Positions 33,458 through 41,548 of a stretch of 46,684 nucleotides of DNA are shown here, one piece after another; position 1 is the first letter of the stretch; every line of letters starts with the position of its first letter. The stretch is from Sulfurimonas sp. (GTDB lineage Bacteria; Campylobacterota; Campylobacteria; Campylobacterales; Sulfurimonadaceae), in NCBI GenBank assembly GCA_026988245.1, contig JALSLR010000067.1:1-46684 (forward strand). Direction: 5' to 3'. Below the pieces are notes generated by a model. The model had not been told where the DNA came from. It worked only from the letters and a program-made list of their open reading frames with translations, and ran no database searches. The translations under genes were made by a program, and so were the position numbers.

Positions 33458-35868
33458 TATTTCCAGCCTTCGTTTCTAGGATTTATTGGTTTCTTTTTTA
33501 TAAATTTATAATACACAAATAACATAACAATCAAGATAACAAGAATCACACCAATGATTTGAGCCCAAGCACTGATATGTAAAATTTTGTTCAGCATTCC
33601 TGAGTGATACTTTGTATCTATCTCTATTTGTGCCATCTCTGAAGCATGTACTAAAGCTGAAACAGCAAGTGATCCCTCAGGGATACTTTTATGACAAGAC
33701 AGACACATACCACGTCTGTCTAGTTTCGCTCTTTGCTTAGCATCAAGAGGTTGTGAAAGTTTAAAGTGATGCCCAACTGTCATAACTTGCGTGCCATTTT
33801 CATCTACAAACTGAGAGTAATCATGTTTGAGATTTGGAATAGCTGGGATTTGTTCATCAGTTTGCCTAGGGATAATCTCACCTTTTATATTCATTAAATC
33901 CATAATAGTAGTCTTGCTTGGATCATTGTTGAGTTTACCACCGCCTACTCCAAGCCCTATCGCTTTGTCAGAGGCATGACATGACTCACAACTTCTACTC
34001 TCTTTACTTATAGTATGAGGCTGGACAGGTGCCATATCTATAGCAAGTTGTCCCTCATCTCCAGCACCCTCAACATTTGGATTTTTAAATATATGATTTT
34101 GAAGCAAGGCTTTTCCATCTTTTCCTATAACCGTGATAGTTGTTTGACAACCAGGGATTACAGGAGTGATTCTTCCCTCTCCATTTTGTGCTAATGCTGG
34201 GTCTTCCCAGCGTAGATAACTTCTAGTTTCAGTCACTTTTCCAGGAACGAGGTACTTTTTCAAATCACGCATACCACCAGTTGACCCATGAATATCATGG
34301 TCGTGTGAAGCTTGAAGATAATCTACATTTTGTTTCCCACCACTATAATCAATCTTAACATGACAACCATAACATTGTGGAGCCCACTTCACATGACAAG
34401 TGTAACACTCCATATTGTCAGTGTGCGCACTTATGCTGTCCATAGCGACAAGAGCCTGTTTTGAGAGTGCTTCTGTTTCTTTTAAAAGTTTCAATGGTTT
34501 GAGTTCTATATCTTTACCTGATGCTAAGTGCATCAAGATTTTATTACCTTTTTTTACAGCTTTAGGGAGTGGGTTTCCACGAGCTGTGAGTATATAACCA
34601 TCGTGTTTCTCTTTTGGAACATAGCCTTGGTTTAAGTATGATGCTAAGTCTTGTGTAACTCCACGAGCTTTTCCAGTCTGTGCCTTAGTACTAAACTCAT
34701 CACTATAACCGATAGGTAATTCCCAAGGATATTTTTTCGTAGTACCATGACAATCTTGGCACTCAACCTCAACAGCTGCTAAGTTAGTCCCAGATATAAA
34801 GCCGTCACCATGTAAGTCGTTTGAAGTATGACAATCTTGACACAACATACCTTTTTGATAGTGTATGTCCTCTTGCATATGTAAGTAGCGTTTTGTATGA
34901 AGCTTTGGCTGTCCATTACCCTCATCATCAAAAGTTGACTGATACTCAGTTTCCATCAAACCTTGGTAAGATACACCTATGCGTTTTCCACGGTTATGAC
35001 AAGTTGAACATGTCTCTACTGGCACTCCTGAGTAATGCACACCGTTTATCTTTACTTTAACTTTTCGTGAACTTTGAATCTGGTGAGAGAGCATATGTCC
35101 ACGCTCTTTTTTGGGAGTTCTTACATCCTTACCCTCATAAAATCCCTCATTTGAGTAAGGCACATGACAAGATGCACACCCTATACCTCTGTAATCTCCC
35201 CGTTTCATACGCCCCTTACTTCCCGTATGACAACGCAAACACTCTTGGCGCAAGTAGGTAAAAACTGCTAAAGAAGGGTCTTTATGTATCTCCTCAACGG
35301 TAGGTGCTGGAGGCAATTGTTTTTGCTCTTTTGGAAATGTTTGTGGTTCCATACTTTCTAGTTTTTTCATATACTTTTTATAAGTATCTGTTCCAGTTCT
35401 GCCATGTGGATTTGAGGAGTTGTTTGTGTCATAAGTTCCAAACTTATGCTCATACCCCTCTTTTGCACCAAAACTCCACATCGCGCCGTTTATCTTTCCA
35501 CTCTCTGAGTTCATAAGTGAGTTTCTTTGCGAAGCTACTTGATTTGGATGACAGGTACCACAAGTATTTTTATTTATAGAAGGGCTTGTTGGTGATGGAT
35601 AAAATGTTTTTGGACCCTTATTTTCTTTAAAGTATTTTACAGTCCCTTGATGTCCATACTCTTTTGACTTATTATAAGGATTACCCCCATGACAAACGAT
35701 GCAGTCATTCCCTTTATGTCCAGCTTTCTCTGCTACTTTTAAAATAGCCTTCATCATATCAGAGTTTTTATCTCGAATATCTTCTATACCCTTGTGACAT
35801 TCTACACATTCATTAGCTCCAAAAAGGTATGATGCTAAGAGAAAAAAAACAAACAGAATATTTTTCAT
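33457..35868 (-). CDS. Membrane-anchored twelve-haem c-type cytochrome
   Basis: The 803-residue protein has a signal peptide, then twelve CXXCH haem-attachment motifs: CVECH, CIVCH, CGTCH, CLRCH, CASCH, CSTCH, CQDCH twice, CYTCH, CYGCH, CESCH and CLSCH. A single C-terminal membrane helix (IIGVILVILIVMLFVYYKF) has a short basic cytoplasmic tail. It is therefore a periplasmic electron carrier or reductase tethered to the inner membrane and could take electrons from menaquinol; the menaquinone gene mqnC lies two genes downstream. I cannot assign it to a named multihaem family. It lies 6 bp after nusB and overlaps the DUF302 gene by 1 bp. Confidence 0.9.
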   Translation of the reverse strand: MKNILFVFFLLASYLFGANECVECHKGIEDIRDKNSDMMKAILKVAEKAGHKGNDCIVCHGGNPYNKSKEYGHQGTVKYFKENKGPKTFYPSPTSPSINKNTCGTCHPNQVASQRNSLMNSESGKINGAMWSFGAKEGYEHKFGTYDTNNSSNPHGRTGTDTYKKYMKKLESMEPQTFPKEQKQLPPAPTVEEIHKDPSLAVFTYLRQECLRCHTGSKGRMKRGDYRGIGCASCHVPYSNEGFYEGKDVRTPKKERGHMLSHQIQSSRKVKVKINGVHYSGVPVETCSTCHNRGKRIGVSYQGLMETEYQSTFDDEGNGQPKLHTKRYLHMQEDIHYQKGMLCQDCHTSNDLHGDGFISGTNLAAVEVECQDCHGTTKKYPWELPIGYSDEFSTKAQTGKARGVTQDLASYLNQGYVPKEKHDGYILTARGNPLPKAVKKGNKILMHLASGKDIELKPLKLLKETEALSKQALVAMDSISAHTDNMECYTCHVKWAPQCYGCHVKIDYSGGKQNVDYLQASHDHDIHGSTGGMRDLKKYLVPGKVTETRSYLRWEDPALAQNGEGRITPVIPGCQTTITVIGKDGKALLQNHIFKNPNVEGAGDEGQLAIDMAPVQPHTISKESRSCESCHASDKAIGLGVGGGKLNNDPSKTTIMDLMNIKGEIIPRQTDEQIPAIPNLKHDYSQFVDENGTQVMTVGHHFKLSQPLDAKQRAKLDRRGMCLSCHKSIPEGSLAVSALVHASEMAQIEIDTKYHSGMLNKILHISAWAQIIGVILVILIVMLFVYYKFIKKKPINPRNEGWK

Positions 35869-35874
35869 AACTAT

Positions 35875-36273
35875 TTATTTATCTTTAGAGATAGCGTCTA
35901 ATACACCATTGATAAATTTAGGGCTTTGCTCAGTTCCAAATGCTTTTGTAATCTCTACTGCTTCGTTAATAACAACAGCAGAGTCAAGCTCACCAAATAA
36001 AATCTCATATGATGCTAAGCGAAGAGTAGCACGCTCTATACTTCCAAGTCTCTCAAAGTCCCAGTCTTTGAGGTGTGTTATGATTGCCTCATCGCACTTC
36101 TCAATGTTTTCTAATACACCCTCGTAAAGTGCTAAAGCAAAATCTTTTTGTTTGTTACGGATTTTTTTTTCTTCTAAAATCTCTGCTGTATGCTCCGCAA
36201 TATTTCCATTTCCTAAGTCATAAGCATAAAGTAAACTTACCACTGCCATTCTTGCATGATGTCTAGTTGCCAT
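35875..36273 (-). CDS. nusB: Transcription antitermination protein NusB
   Basis: The 132-residue all-helical protein matches NusB: ATRHHARMAVVSLLYAYDLGN at the N-terminus (the RNA-binding arginine-rich start), KQKDFALALYEGV in the middle, and LRLASYEILFGELDSAVVINEAVEITKAFGTEQSPKFINGVLDAI at the end. It binds boxA RNA with NusE (S10) to prevent premature termination in rRNA operons. It is 76 bp downstream of ribH, the same pairing as in many bacteria. AAGGA lies about 13 nt before the ATG. The 76-bp gap includes a small hairpin (GCTTC/GAAGC) but no clear terminator. Confidence 0.95.
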   Translation of the reverse strand: MATRHHARMAVVSLLYAYDLGNGNIAEHTAEILEEKKIRNKQKDFALALYEGVLENIEKCDEAIITHLKDWDFERLGSIERATLRLASYEILFGELDSAVVINEAVEITKAFGTEQSPKFINGVLDAISKDK

Positions 36274-36349
36274 AATATATATAATTCCTTATTTTCATTC
36301 TGCTTCTTTAGAAGCTAGCTTTAGTGACCTTGTTCCTTTTGCGGACTAA

Positions 36350-36814
36350 TTAAATGTTCTCATATAGGTCTAACATCTCGATAACTGTAGTCATCGCTTC
36401 AAAACCTTTATTTCCTGCTTTTGTTCCGGCACGCTCTATGGCTTGCTCGATAGTATCCGTTGTTAAAAGTCCAAAACTAACTGGTTTTTGGTACTTTAAA
36501 CTCATAGTAGCGATACCTTTAGTAGCCTCAGCAGATACATAGTCAAAGTGAGGAGTTGCCCCACGGATAACAGCACCTAATGCACAGACGGCATCATACT
36601 TACCTGATGCTAAAAGTTGGTCAACTACCATAGGAAGCTCAAACGCACCGGGGATAAGTACATGAGTTAAATCTCCCTCATTACCACCATGACGATTAAA
36701 TGCATCCTCAGCACCCTCAACTAAACGGTCAACGATAAAGTGATTCCATCTTGTACTCACTATCGCGATTTTCTTTCCATTTATTACTTTTAACTTACCT
36801 TCAACTAAGTTCAT
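36350..36814 (-). CDS. ribH: 6,7-dimethyl-8-ribityllumazine synthase
   Basis: RibH condenses the ribityl-pyrimidine and a four-carbon phosphate to lumazine, the penultimate step of riboflavin synthesis. The 154-residue protein has [20 protein letters not shown], the GAFELPMVV loop, and [14 protein letters not shown] with the catalytic His. It follows kdsA without a gap and precedes nusB, so it is transcribed from the kdsA promoter. Confidence 0.97.
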   Translation of the reverse strand: MNLVEGKLKVINGKKIAIVSTRWNHFIVDRLVEGAEDAFNRHGGNEGDLTHVLIPGAFELPMVVDQLLASGKYDAVCALGAVIRGATPHFDYVSAEATKGIATMSLKYQKPVSFGLLTTDTIEQAIERAGTKAGNKGFEAMTTVIEMLDLYENI

Positions 36815-37606
36815 CTATATCTCCTGTATTTTTTTGATTTTTTGTATTAATTTTTCTAAATCTTCTAACTTCACCATATTTGGTCCATCACTCAGTGCAA
36901 TGCTAGGGTCAAAATGTGTCTCCATAAAGAAACCATCAACTCCAACAGCTGCCGCTCCTGATGCTAAGTATGGCACCATTGAAGAATCTCCACCAGTCTT
37001 ACCATCTTTTGCAGTTGGCATCTGAACAGAGTGTGTAGCATCAAAAATAACTGGGGCAAATTCACGCATCGTTACAAGGTTACGCATATCTACAACCATA
37101 TTGCCATAACCAAAAGAGTTGCCTCGCTCACACAGATATACTCCATGCTTGAGTGAGTTCTCATAAGTTGCCTCTTTACATCCACGAGTTTGTAGCACTT
37201 TTAGAACTGGGTAAAGCATAGCATCACCACCCAAAAACTGTCCTTTTTTGATGTTAATTTTGCAGTCTGTTTTTGCACAAGCTACAAGTAGATCAGTTTG
37301 ACGACATAAAAACGCTGGGATTTGAAGCATATCAACAACTTCGGCTACTTGAGCCACTTGGGTTGATTCATGAACATCAGTTACTATCTTGTAACCAAAC
37401 TCATCTTTTACTTTTTGGAGGATTCGTAAACCTTCATCTATACCAAGCCCACGAAATGACTCTAAAGATGTTCGGTTTGCTTTGTCAAAACTTGCTTTAA
37501 AATAAAAGTCTATAGATTCATCTTGATGATAAACCTCTAACTCTTTTGCAATTTTTAAAATGTTTTCTTCACTTTCAATGACACATGGGCCTGCTAACAA
37601 CGTCAT
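36815..37606 (-). CDS. kdsA: 3-deoxy-D-manno-octulosonate 8-phosphate synthase
   Basis: KdsA makes Kdo-8-phosphate from arabinose-5-phosphate and phosphoenolpyruvate for the inner core of lipopolysaccharide. The 263-residue protein shows [62 protein letters not shown] and [10 protein letters not shown], all typical of KdsA. It is the first gene of the run kdsA-ribH-nusB-cytochrome-DUF302-mqnC-M16-like and has its own -10 box upstream. Confidence 0.97.
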   Translation of the reverse strand: MTLLAGPCVIESEENILKIAKELEVYHQDESIDFYFKASFDKANRTSLESFRGLGIDEGLRILQKVKDEFGYKIVTDVHESTQVAQVAEVVDMLQIPAFLCRQTDLLVACAKTDCKINIKKGQFLGGDAMLYPVLKVLQTRGCKEATYENSLKHGVYLCERGNSFGYGNMVVDMRNLVTMREFAPVIFDATHSVQMPTAKDGKTGGDSSMVPYLASGAAAVGVDGFFMETHFDPSIALSDGPNMVKLEDLEKLIQKIKKIQEI

Positions 37607-37633
37607 AATTTACCTTTATAAAAATAGAAAATG

Positions 37634-37639
37634 ATTATA
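37634..37639 (-). promoter_or_regulatory. Probable promoter of the kdsA operon (-10 box)
   Basis: On the minus strand TGATATAAT gives an extended -10 box, 27 bp before the kdsA ATG, with AAAGG as the ribosome site. It is the only promoter-like box in the 55-bp gap after the desulforubrerythrin gene. Confidence 0.55.
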
Positions 37640-37661
37640 TCATAAAGGCTTTAATCTCTAC

Positions 37662-38321
37662 TTATTTCTTAGCGTTTAGTCTTGATTGGTACTCTTGTCC
37701 ATGCTGACATACTGGACATTTTTTCAAGGCTTTTTTACCATAATGAACATGACCACACACTTCACATATCCAAGCTTCTTCTTCGTTTTCACTTGTATGC
37801 TCAGCATCTGCTTCAAGTCTTTCTAAAAGCATTTTAAACATATTTTCATGTTCAACTTCTATTTTCCCGATTCCTGTGAAAAGTCTAGCTGCTTCTTTAT
37901 GTCCCTCTTCTTTAGCAATTGCTGCAAAATCTGGGTACATAGTAATGTTTTCATAACTTTCTCCATCTATTGCATACTGAAGATTAGTTTTTGTATCTGC
38001 AAAGCTGTGTTCACTCTCATCTAACATTCTATTGTGAAGACCTAACTCTAACTTTGCATGTACTTTTTCATTATTTGCTGCTCGTTGAAAGTGCTCAGCT
38101 ATATCTCTATAACCCTCTTTTTGAGCGACTTTTGCAAAATATTCATACTTATTTCTCGCTTGGGATTCACCGGCAAATGACTTCGTCAAATTTACAAGAG
38201 TCAGATTAGGAGTTATCATCTCCATAGCCTCACCACAGCAGTGAAGCTCACCACCACCTACACTTTGTATCTCTACTTCATTACCACATTTGTTACATCT
38301 ATATGTTTCATATTGTCTCAT
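37662..38321 (-). CDS. Desulforubrerythrin (peroxide-reducing non-haem iron protein)
   Basis: The 219-residue protein has three iron modules. An N-terminal desulforedoxin-like site uses Cys9, Cys12, Cys28 and Cys29. A four-helix rubrerythrin di-iron domain (about 38-170) has ligand candidates Glu52, Glu85, His88, Glu121, Glu155 and His158. A C-terminal rubredoxin site uses Cys186, Cys189, Cys202 and Cys205 (WICEVCGHVHYG ... KKCPVC). This architecture is the desulforubrerythrin described from Campylobacter jejuni, where it protects against hydrogen peroxide. AGGGA lies about 5 nt before the ATG. The promoter carries Fur/PerR-like boxes. Confidence 0.93.
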   Translation of the reverse strand: MRQYETYRCNKCGNEVEIQSVGGGELHCCGEAMEMITPNLTLVNLTKSFAGESQARNKYEYFAKVAQKEGYRDIAEHFQRAANNEKVHAKLELGLHNRMLDESEHSFADTKTNLQYAIDGESYENITMYPDFAAIAKEEGHKEAARLFTGIGKIEVEHENMFKMLLERLEADAEHTSENEEEAWICEVCGHVHYGKKALKKCPVCQHGQEYQSRLNAKK

Positions 38322-38354
38322 TGTAAATCCCTATATTTGATTTTTGATGGCACT

Positions 38355-38360
38355 ATTATC
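38355..38360 (-). promoter_or_regulatory. -10 box of the desulforubrerythrin gene
   Basis: TGTGATAAT on the minus strand is an extended -10-like element (GATAAT) that would start transcription near 38348, about 27 nt before the ATG. Confidence 0.5.
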
Positions 38361-38377
38361 ACATAAGAAGACTTAAA

Positions 38378-38409
38378 CGATAATTATTTTCTTATGATAA
38401 CTATTATCA
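38378..38409. promoter_or_regulatory. Tandem Fur/PerR-like boxes upstream of desulforubrerythrin
   Basis: The box TGATAACTATTATCA (38395-38409) matches the 15-bp Fur-family consensus TGATAATNATTATCA at 13 of 14 defined positions. A weaker box, CGATAATTATTTTCT (38378-38392, 11 of 14), lies over the expected -35 region. Binding there would block RNA polymerase, so repression by iron-bound Fur or relief by peroxide through PerR is plausible. The distal box lies 5 bp past the end of the EamA transporter gene, so it serves the desulforubrerythrin gene. Confidence 0.65.
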
Positions 38410-38413
38410 ATAA

Positions 38414-39292
38414 CTACTTACTCTTTGCTACCATTATACCTGCAAAGACGATAAGTACTATGCCTATACTAGTAACAAAAGATGGTAAAGCATCCCCTAG
38501 CATCACACCTACTATGATAGAAAATAAAATATTGCTATAACTTACCACCCCTATGAGCCCAGCTTTTTCTAATGAGTACGCCTTAGTCATTAAAAGTTGA
38601 GAGAGCGTCGCACTTAAACCCATTCCTACGACATAGAACCAAACGACACCACTTGGTATAACAAACTCACCAAGCATGAAATCAAGTGCAGGAATATTTA
38701 TATATTTTGAAAGTATGAACAAAATGATTGGCCCAAAAGTACCTACACCCATAAAGGAAAGCACAATAGCTCTCGTGTCGTAATAGTTTTTAAGTTCACG
38801 TATAGATGTGTATGCAAGTGCAGCGCCTATACCACTAAAAAGCCCCAATAAATCATACTTTGAAAAACCAACACCGCTAGGTTGTGTGATAAACACTATG
38901 CCTACAAAACCTACAACTATGGCAAACCATCCCATGATGCTAAGCCTCTCTTTTAAAAAAATAAAGGCAAATATAGCGGTAAAAACAGGCGAAGTCTTAG
39001 ACCAAGTCATAGCATCACCAAGTGAAATATGTGCAATGTTATAAAAAAAAGCCAACAGTGCAACAAATCCCATAAAACCACGAAAAAAGAGTAAAAAAGG
39101 TTTCCCTCCCTTGCCTACCATAGGTTTTTTAAATATTGCAAAACCAACTATAGCTACACCAAAAACATTTCTAAAAAAAACAACCTCTAAAGAACTCATA
39201 CTCTGTGATGCTAACTTAGCAAAGGCACCCATTATCGCAAAAGAAAATGAGGCGATGAGCATATACTTTATGCCTTGGTTTATCTGCCTCAT
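38414..39292 (-). CDS. EamA-family (DMT superfamily) membrane transporter
   Basis: The 292-residue protein has ten predicted membrane helices in two EamA repeats (for example ASFSFAIMGAFAKLASQSMSSLEVVFFRNVFGVAIVGF, and in the second half FVIPSGVVWFYVVGMGLSATLSQLLMTKAYSLEKAGLIGVVSYSNILFSIIVG). EamA proteins export small metabolites such as amino acids or S-adenosylmethionine; the substrate here is unknown. Its start overlaps the DUF4136 lipoprotein stop by 4 bp, suggesting co-translation. It carries two TGATGCTAA motifs. Confidence 0.92.
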   Translation of the reverse strand: MRQINQGIKYMLIASFSFAIMGAFAKLASQSMSSLEVVFFRNVFGVAIVGFAIFKKPMVGKGGKPFLLFFRGFMGFVALLAFFYNIAHISLGDAMTWSKTSPVFTAIFAFIFLKERLSIMGWFAIVVGFVGIVFITQPSGVGFSKYDLLGLFSGIGAALAYTSIRELKNYYDTRAIVLSFMGVGTFGPIILFILSKYINIPALDFMLGEFVIPSGVVWFYVVGMGLSATLSQLLMTKAYSLEKAGLIGVVSYSNILFSIIVGVMLGDALPSFVTSIGIVLIVFAGIMVAKSK

Positions 39293-39807
39293 TTAGTAAG
39301 TGGGTATTTTTTTAACATCTCATGTACAACTTCGTTGGTGTAGTTGGTTCTCTCCTGAGGTGTATTAAAAGATTTTAGTGTATTTATACCTGTTGCACGC
39401 CAAAAGGTCTCTTGTGTTTTTGGGTCAGCCATACGGATTTCAAAATTTCCTTCTGTATAGTTGTATGTACTTGTAGCATAGTAACCACCGTATCTACCAT
39501 AATAACCACGCATACCACCAACATACTCAGTTGTAGTTCTGCTTTTATCTTTAGCTGTATATATGTAAAGCACTAAAAAATCTGCCTTACTATCATCAAC
39601 TAAGGTATAACCTTTTAATGCAAGTTCATTGCTTAGTGCATCATTGACTCTATTGTTTATCAAAGAATCACCATGTGCATAGTTTATAATTGCATAGGTT
39701 TTATAACTTGGTATGTTTATCTTGGGATCATAATCTGTTGAGACGCTTACAACTGAACATCCGCTAAGTATAAATAAACTTATTAATAATATTTGTATCT
39801 TTTTCAT
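39289..39807 (-). CDS. DUF4136 lipoprotein
   Basis: The 172-residue protein has a lipobox (FILSGC, Cys17). The body matches DUF4136: VSTDYDPKINIPSYKTYAI at the start, NRVNDALSNELALKGYTLVDDSKADFLVLY in the middle, and ETFWRATGINTL ... VVHEMLKKYP at the end. A Gly/Tyr-rich loop (GGMRGYYGRYGGYYATSTYNY) is family-typical. Its function is unknown; it would be a periplasm-facing lipoprotein. It is translationally coupled to the EamA transporter. Confidence 0.9.
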   Translation of the reverse strand: MKKIQILLISLFILSGCSVVSVSTDYDPKINIPSYKTYAIINYAHGDSLINNRVNDALSNELALKGYTLVDDSKADFLVLYIYTAKDKSRTTTEYVGGMRGYYGRYGGYYATSTYNYTEGNFEIRMADPKTQETFWRATGINTLKSFNTPQERTNYTNEVVHEMLKKYPLTK

Positions 39808-39880
39808 CTTAAACCTTCATAGAATTTATATGTATTATATCTTGTATTTATAACAAATTTAACTATTAACTATCATTTAA

Positions 39881-39886
39881 TATAAT
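39881..39886 (+). promoter_or_regulatory. Probable promoter of the DnaJ-domain gene (-10 box)
   Basis: TATAAT lies 24 bp before the ATG at 39911, followed by an AAGGA ribosome site. Confidence 0.5.
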
Positions 39887-39910
39887 CATAAAAAAAGTTC
39901 AAGGAAATTT

Positions 39911-40663
39911 ATGGGAAATTTAATCGTTTTAGCAGTTTTAGCTTATATTTTTTACTCTGTATTTAAGTCGTATGCTCGATATAGCGACTACTCACAAAAG
40001 GCCTTTAAAGATTTTTCAGTATCTCCTGAAGCACTTCGTAAAAGTGACTTAGGTCTTTTTGTTGCACTTGTGGCAAAAGTAGCAAAGGCTGATGGTAAAG
40101 TTGATAAACTAGAAGCCCAACTCGTTGGCTTACTTTTTGATGACATCTCCGCTGTTTTTCCAGAACCTTCCAAAACGAAAGATATTTTAAAACAAATCTT
40201 CAATGAAGAAAAAGAAAATCTTAACAACATTCAAGAACTCGCAGACACTTTAGGTCAAGCTATAAGAAGAGATAAGGCAAAGCAGCAACAATTTATGGGC
40301 TTCTTAATTCAGTTAGCCTTTATAGATGGAACCGTCAGTCAAAGTGAAGAAGATATTTTACAAACCATTGCAGAAGCTTTTGAGTTTGACCCTCATGCAT
40401 ACCATGCTATCTTTGATCAATTTGAAAAAATGATGCAAAACATCAAACCTCAAACAAACATAGAGGATGCGTACAAAATTTTAGGTGTATCTAAAGATGA
40501 TGAGATGGGTACAATTAAAAAAGCATATAGAAAATTAGTCCGCGAATACCACCCAGATATCATCAAATCTCAAGGAAAAAGTGAAGCCTATATGCAAGAA
40601 GCTACTGCTAAAACACAAGAGATAAACCAAGCCTACGAAATGATTAAGGAATATCGTAAATAA
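39911..40663 (+). CDS. DjlA-like co-chaperone (TerB plus DnaJ domain)
   Basis: The 250-residue protein has one N-terminal membrane helix (GNLIVLAVLAYIFYSVFKSY). A TerB-like helical domain (about 45-175) carries two acidic repeats, KADGKVDKLEAQLV and IDGTVSQSEEDIL. A C-terminal J domain follows (about 185-250, DAYKILGVSKDDEMGTIKKAYRKLVREYHPDIIKSQG) with the HPD motif that stimulates DnaK. The layout is that of DjlA, with the J domain in the cytosol. The second gene downstream (30 bp later) encodes a small cytochrome and may share this promoter. Confidence 0.88.
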   Translation: MGNLIVLAVLAYIFYSVFKSYARYSDYSQKAFKDFSVSPEALRKSDLGLFVALVAKVAKADGKVDKLEAQLVGLLFDDISAVFPEPSKTKDILKQIFNEEKENLNNIQELADTLGQAIRRDKAKQQQFMGFLIQLAFIDGTVSQSEEDILQTIAEAFEFDPHAYHAIFDQFEKMMQNIKPQTNIEDAYKILGVSKDDEMGTIKKAYRKLVREYHPDIIKSQGKSEAYMQEATAKTQEINQAYEMIKEYRK

Positions 40664-40693
40664 AATTTAATATTTTAAGCTATAATTATATTT

Positions 40694-41041
40694 ATGATAA
40701 ATATAGCTTATAAAATTATCTTTGTTATTCTACTCACTTCTCCACAATTAAGTGCACGGGATATGCGTGCCCTACTCTTTGATGGGAACTGCGCGACCTG
40801 TCATTTTCCAACAAAAGCAGATTCTGCTCCCTCTATACAAGAGATACAAACAAGATATAAAGATGTATTTCAAAATAAAAAAGATTTTGTGGAGTATATG
40901 TCAGAATGGGTTGCAAAACCAAATATGCAGAGATCGCTTATGAGTCAGGCGATTAAAAAGTATGAACTTATGCCAGAGATGGGTTATAGCCTAGATACAC
41001 TCAAAGAGATCAGCTCCTATATATATGATACTAAGTTCTAA
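40694..41041 (+). CDS. Small monohaem cytochrome c-like protein
   Basis: The 115-residue exported protein (signal MINIAYKIIFVILLTSPQLSA) has one haem site, CATCH, right after the signal (LLFDGNCATCHFPTKADSAPSI), and a C-terminal LMPEMGYSLDTLKEISSYIY, whose Met is the likely sixth ligand, as in class I cytochromes. It probably shuttles electrons in the periplasm. TATAAT (40681-40686) lies only 7 bp before the ATG and no ribosome site is visible, so a transcript from it would be leaderless; read-through from the upstream gene is the alternative. Its 3' end overlaps the convergent phosphoribosyltransferase by 4 bp. Confidence 0.83.
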   Translation: MINIAYKIIFVILLTSPQLSARDMRALLFDGNCATCHFPTKADSAPSIQEIQTRYKDVFQNKKDFVEYMSEWVAKPNMQRSLMSQAIKKYELMPEMGYSLDTLKEISSYIYDTKF

Positions 41042-41502
41042 TCTTGTTTAAAATCTCTTTCCCAAAAAAAGTCTATCCACTCTGTAGCTTCATTAACCCA
41101 AAAATGAGGTTCATAAATCGATGTTTTTTTATAGTACAATGTTGCTGATTTAAATTCTATATTAGGATTACCACACAGAAGTGACTCCATAACCGCCTTG
41201 AGCGTATCTCCACTGTCTGCAATATCATCGAGAACTAAAACCTTTTTTATCTCACTGAGTGTAATTGTATTATGGATGGTTATACAAGAACGTTTGGTAT
41301 CTTCATCATATAGCTCTGTACGCAAAGTTTGCACTTCGCGAATGTTTAAACCCTCAGCCACAGCATGAGAGAGAGTTAAACCACCCCTTGCTATACCTAC
41401 TATAGCATCAGGTTCAAAACCTTTTACTTTTTGTATTAGTTTGTTCGTGTCAGCAGCAAATTGCTCATAAGAATAATATTTCATAGGGCGTATTATACTC
41501 AT
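41038..41502 (-). CDS. Purine phosphoribosyltransferase
   Basis: The 154-residue type I phosphoribosyltransferase has the PRPP-binding motif VLVLDDIADSGDTL and an N-terminal DAIVGIARGGLTLSHAVAEGL, both like xanthine-guanine or hypoxanthine phosphoribosyltransferases (Gpt/Hpt). The C-terminal WVNEATEWIDFFWERD is typical of the Gpt-like group in this phylum. It would salvage purine bases to nucleotides in the cytosol. Base specificity cannot be read from the sequence. It is a single gene, convergent with the small cytochrome. Confidence 0.88.
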   Translation of the reverse strand: MSIIRPMKYYSYEQFAADTNKLIQKVKGFEPDAIVGIARGGLTLSHAVAEGLNIREVQTLRTELYDEDTKRSCITIHNTITLSEIKKVLVLDDIADSGDTLKAVMESLLCGNPNIEFKSATLYYKKTSIYEPHFWVNEATEWIDFFWERDFKQD

Positions 41503-41525
41503 TTAAAACTTTTAAGATAGAATTT

Positions 41526-41531
41526 TATAAT
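41526..41531 (+). promoter_or_regulatory. Probable promoter of the LPP20 cluster (-10 box)
   Basis: TATAAT lies 17 bp before the ATG at 41549, with AAGGA between. The expected transcript leader is only about ten bases. Confidence 0.5.
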
Positions 41532-41548
41532 CATTTTAAGGAAATCAT

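Larger units (their letters stand above)
1004..39214. repeat. Dispersed nonamer TGATGCTAA (33 copies)
   Basis: The octamer GATGCTAA starts, on the plus strand, at 5010, 7418, 7922, 8108, 10400, 21429, 26132, 32539, 32932, 34520, 34640, 35831, 36011, 36606, 36960, 38936 and 39207. Its reverse complement TTAGCATC starts at 1004, 1343, 2645, 5098, 7220, 16092, 17453, 17495, 18233, 26088, 29356, 29627, 29968, 30026, 32767 and 33737. In all 33 copies the base before GATGCTAA is T, and in 32 the base after is A or G. All copies lie inside genes. At about 35% G+C chance predicts fewer than one nonamer. Confidence 0.9.

Noticed and set aside
1004..39214. TGATGCTAA as an FtsK-orienting or Chi-type polar motif
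   Set aside because: Copies are split 17 to 16 between strands and alternate throughout, without a strand bias expected of a polarity signal.
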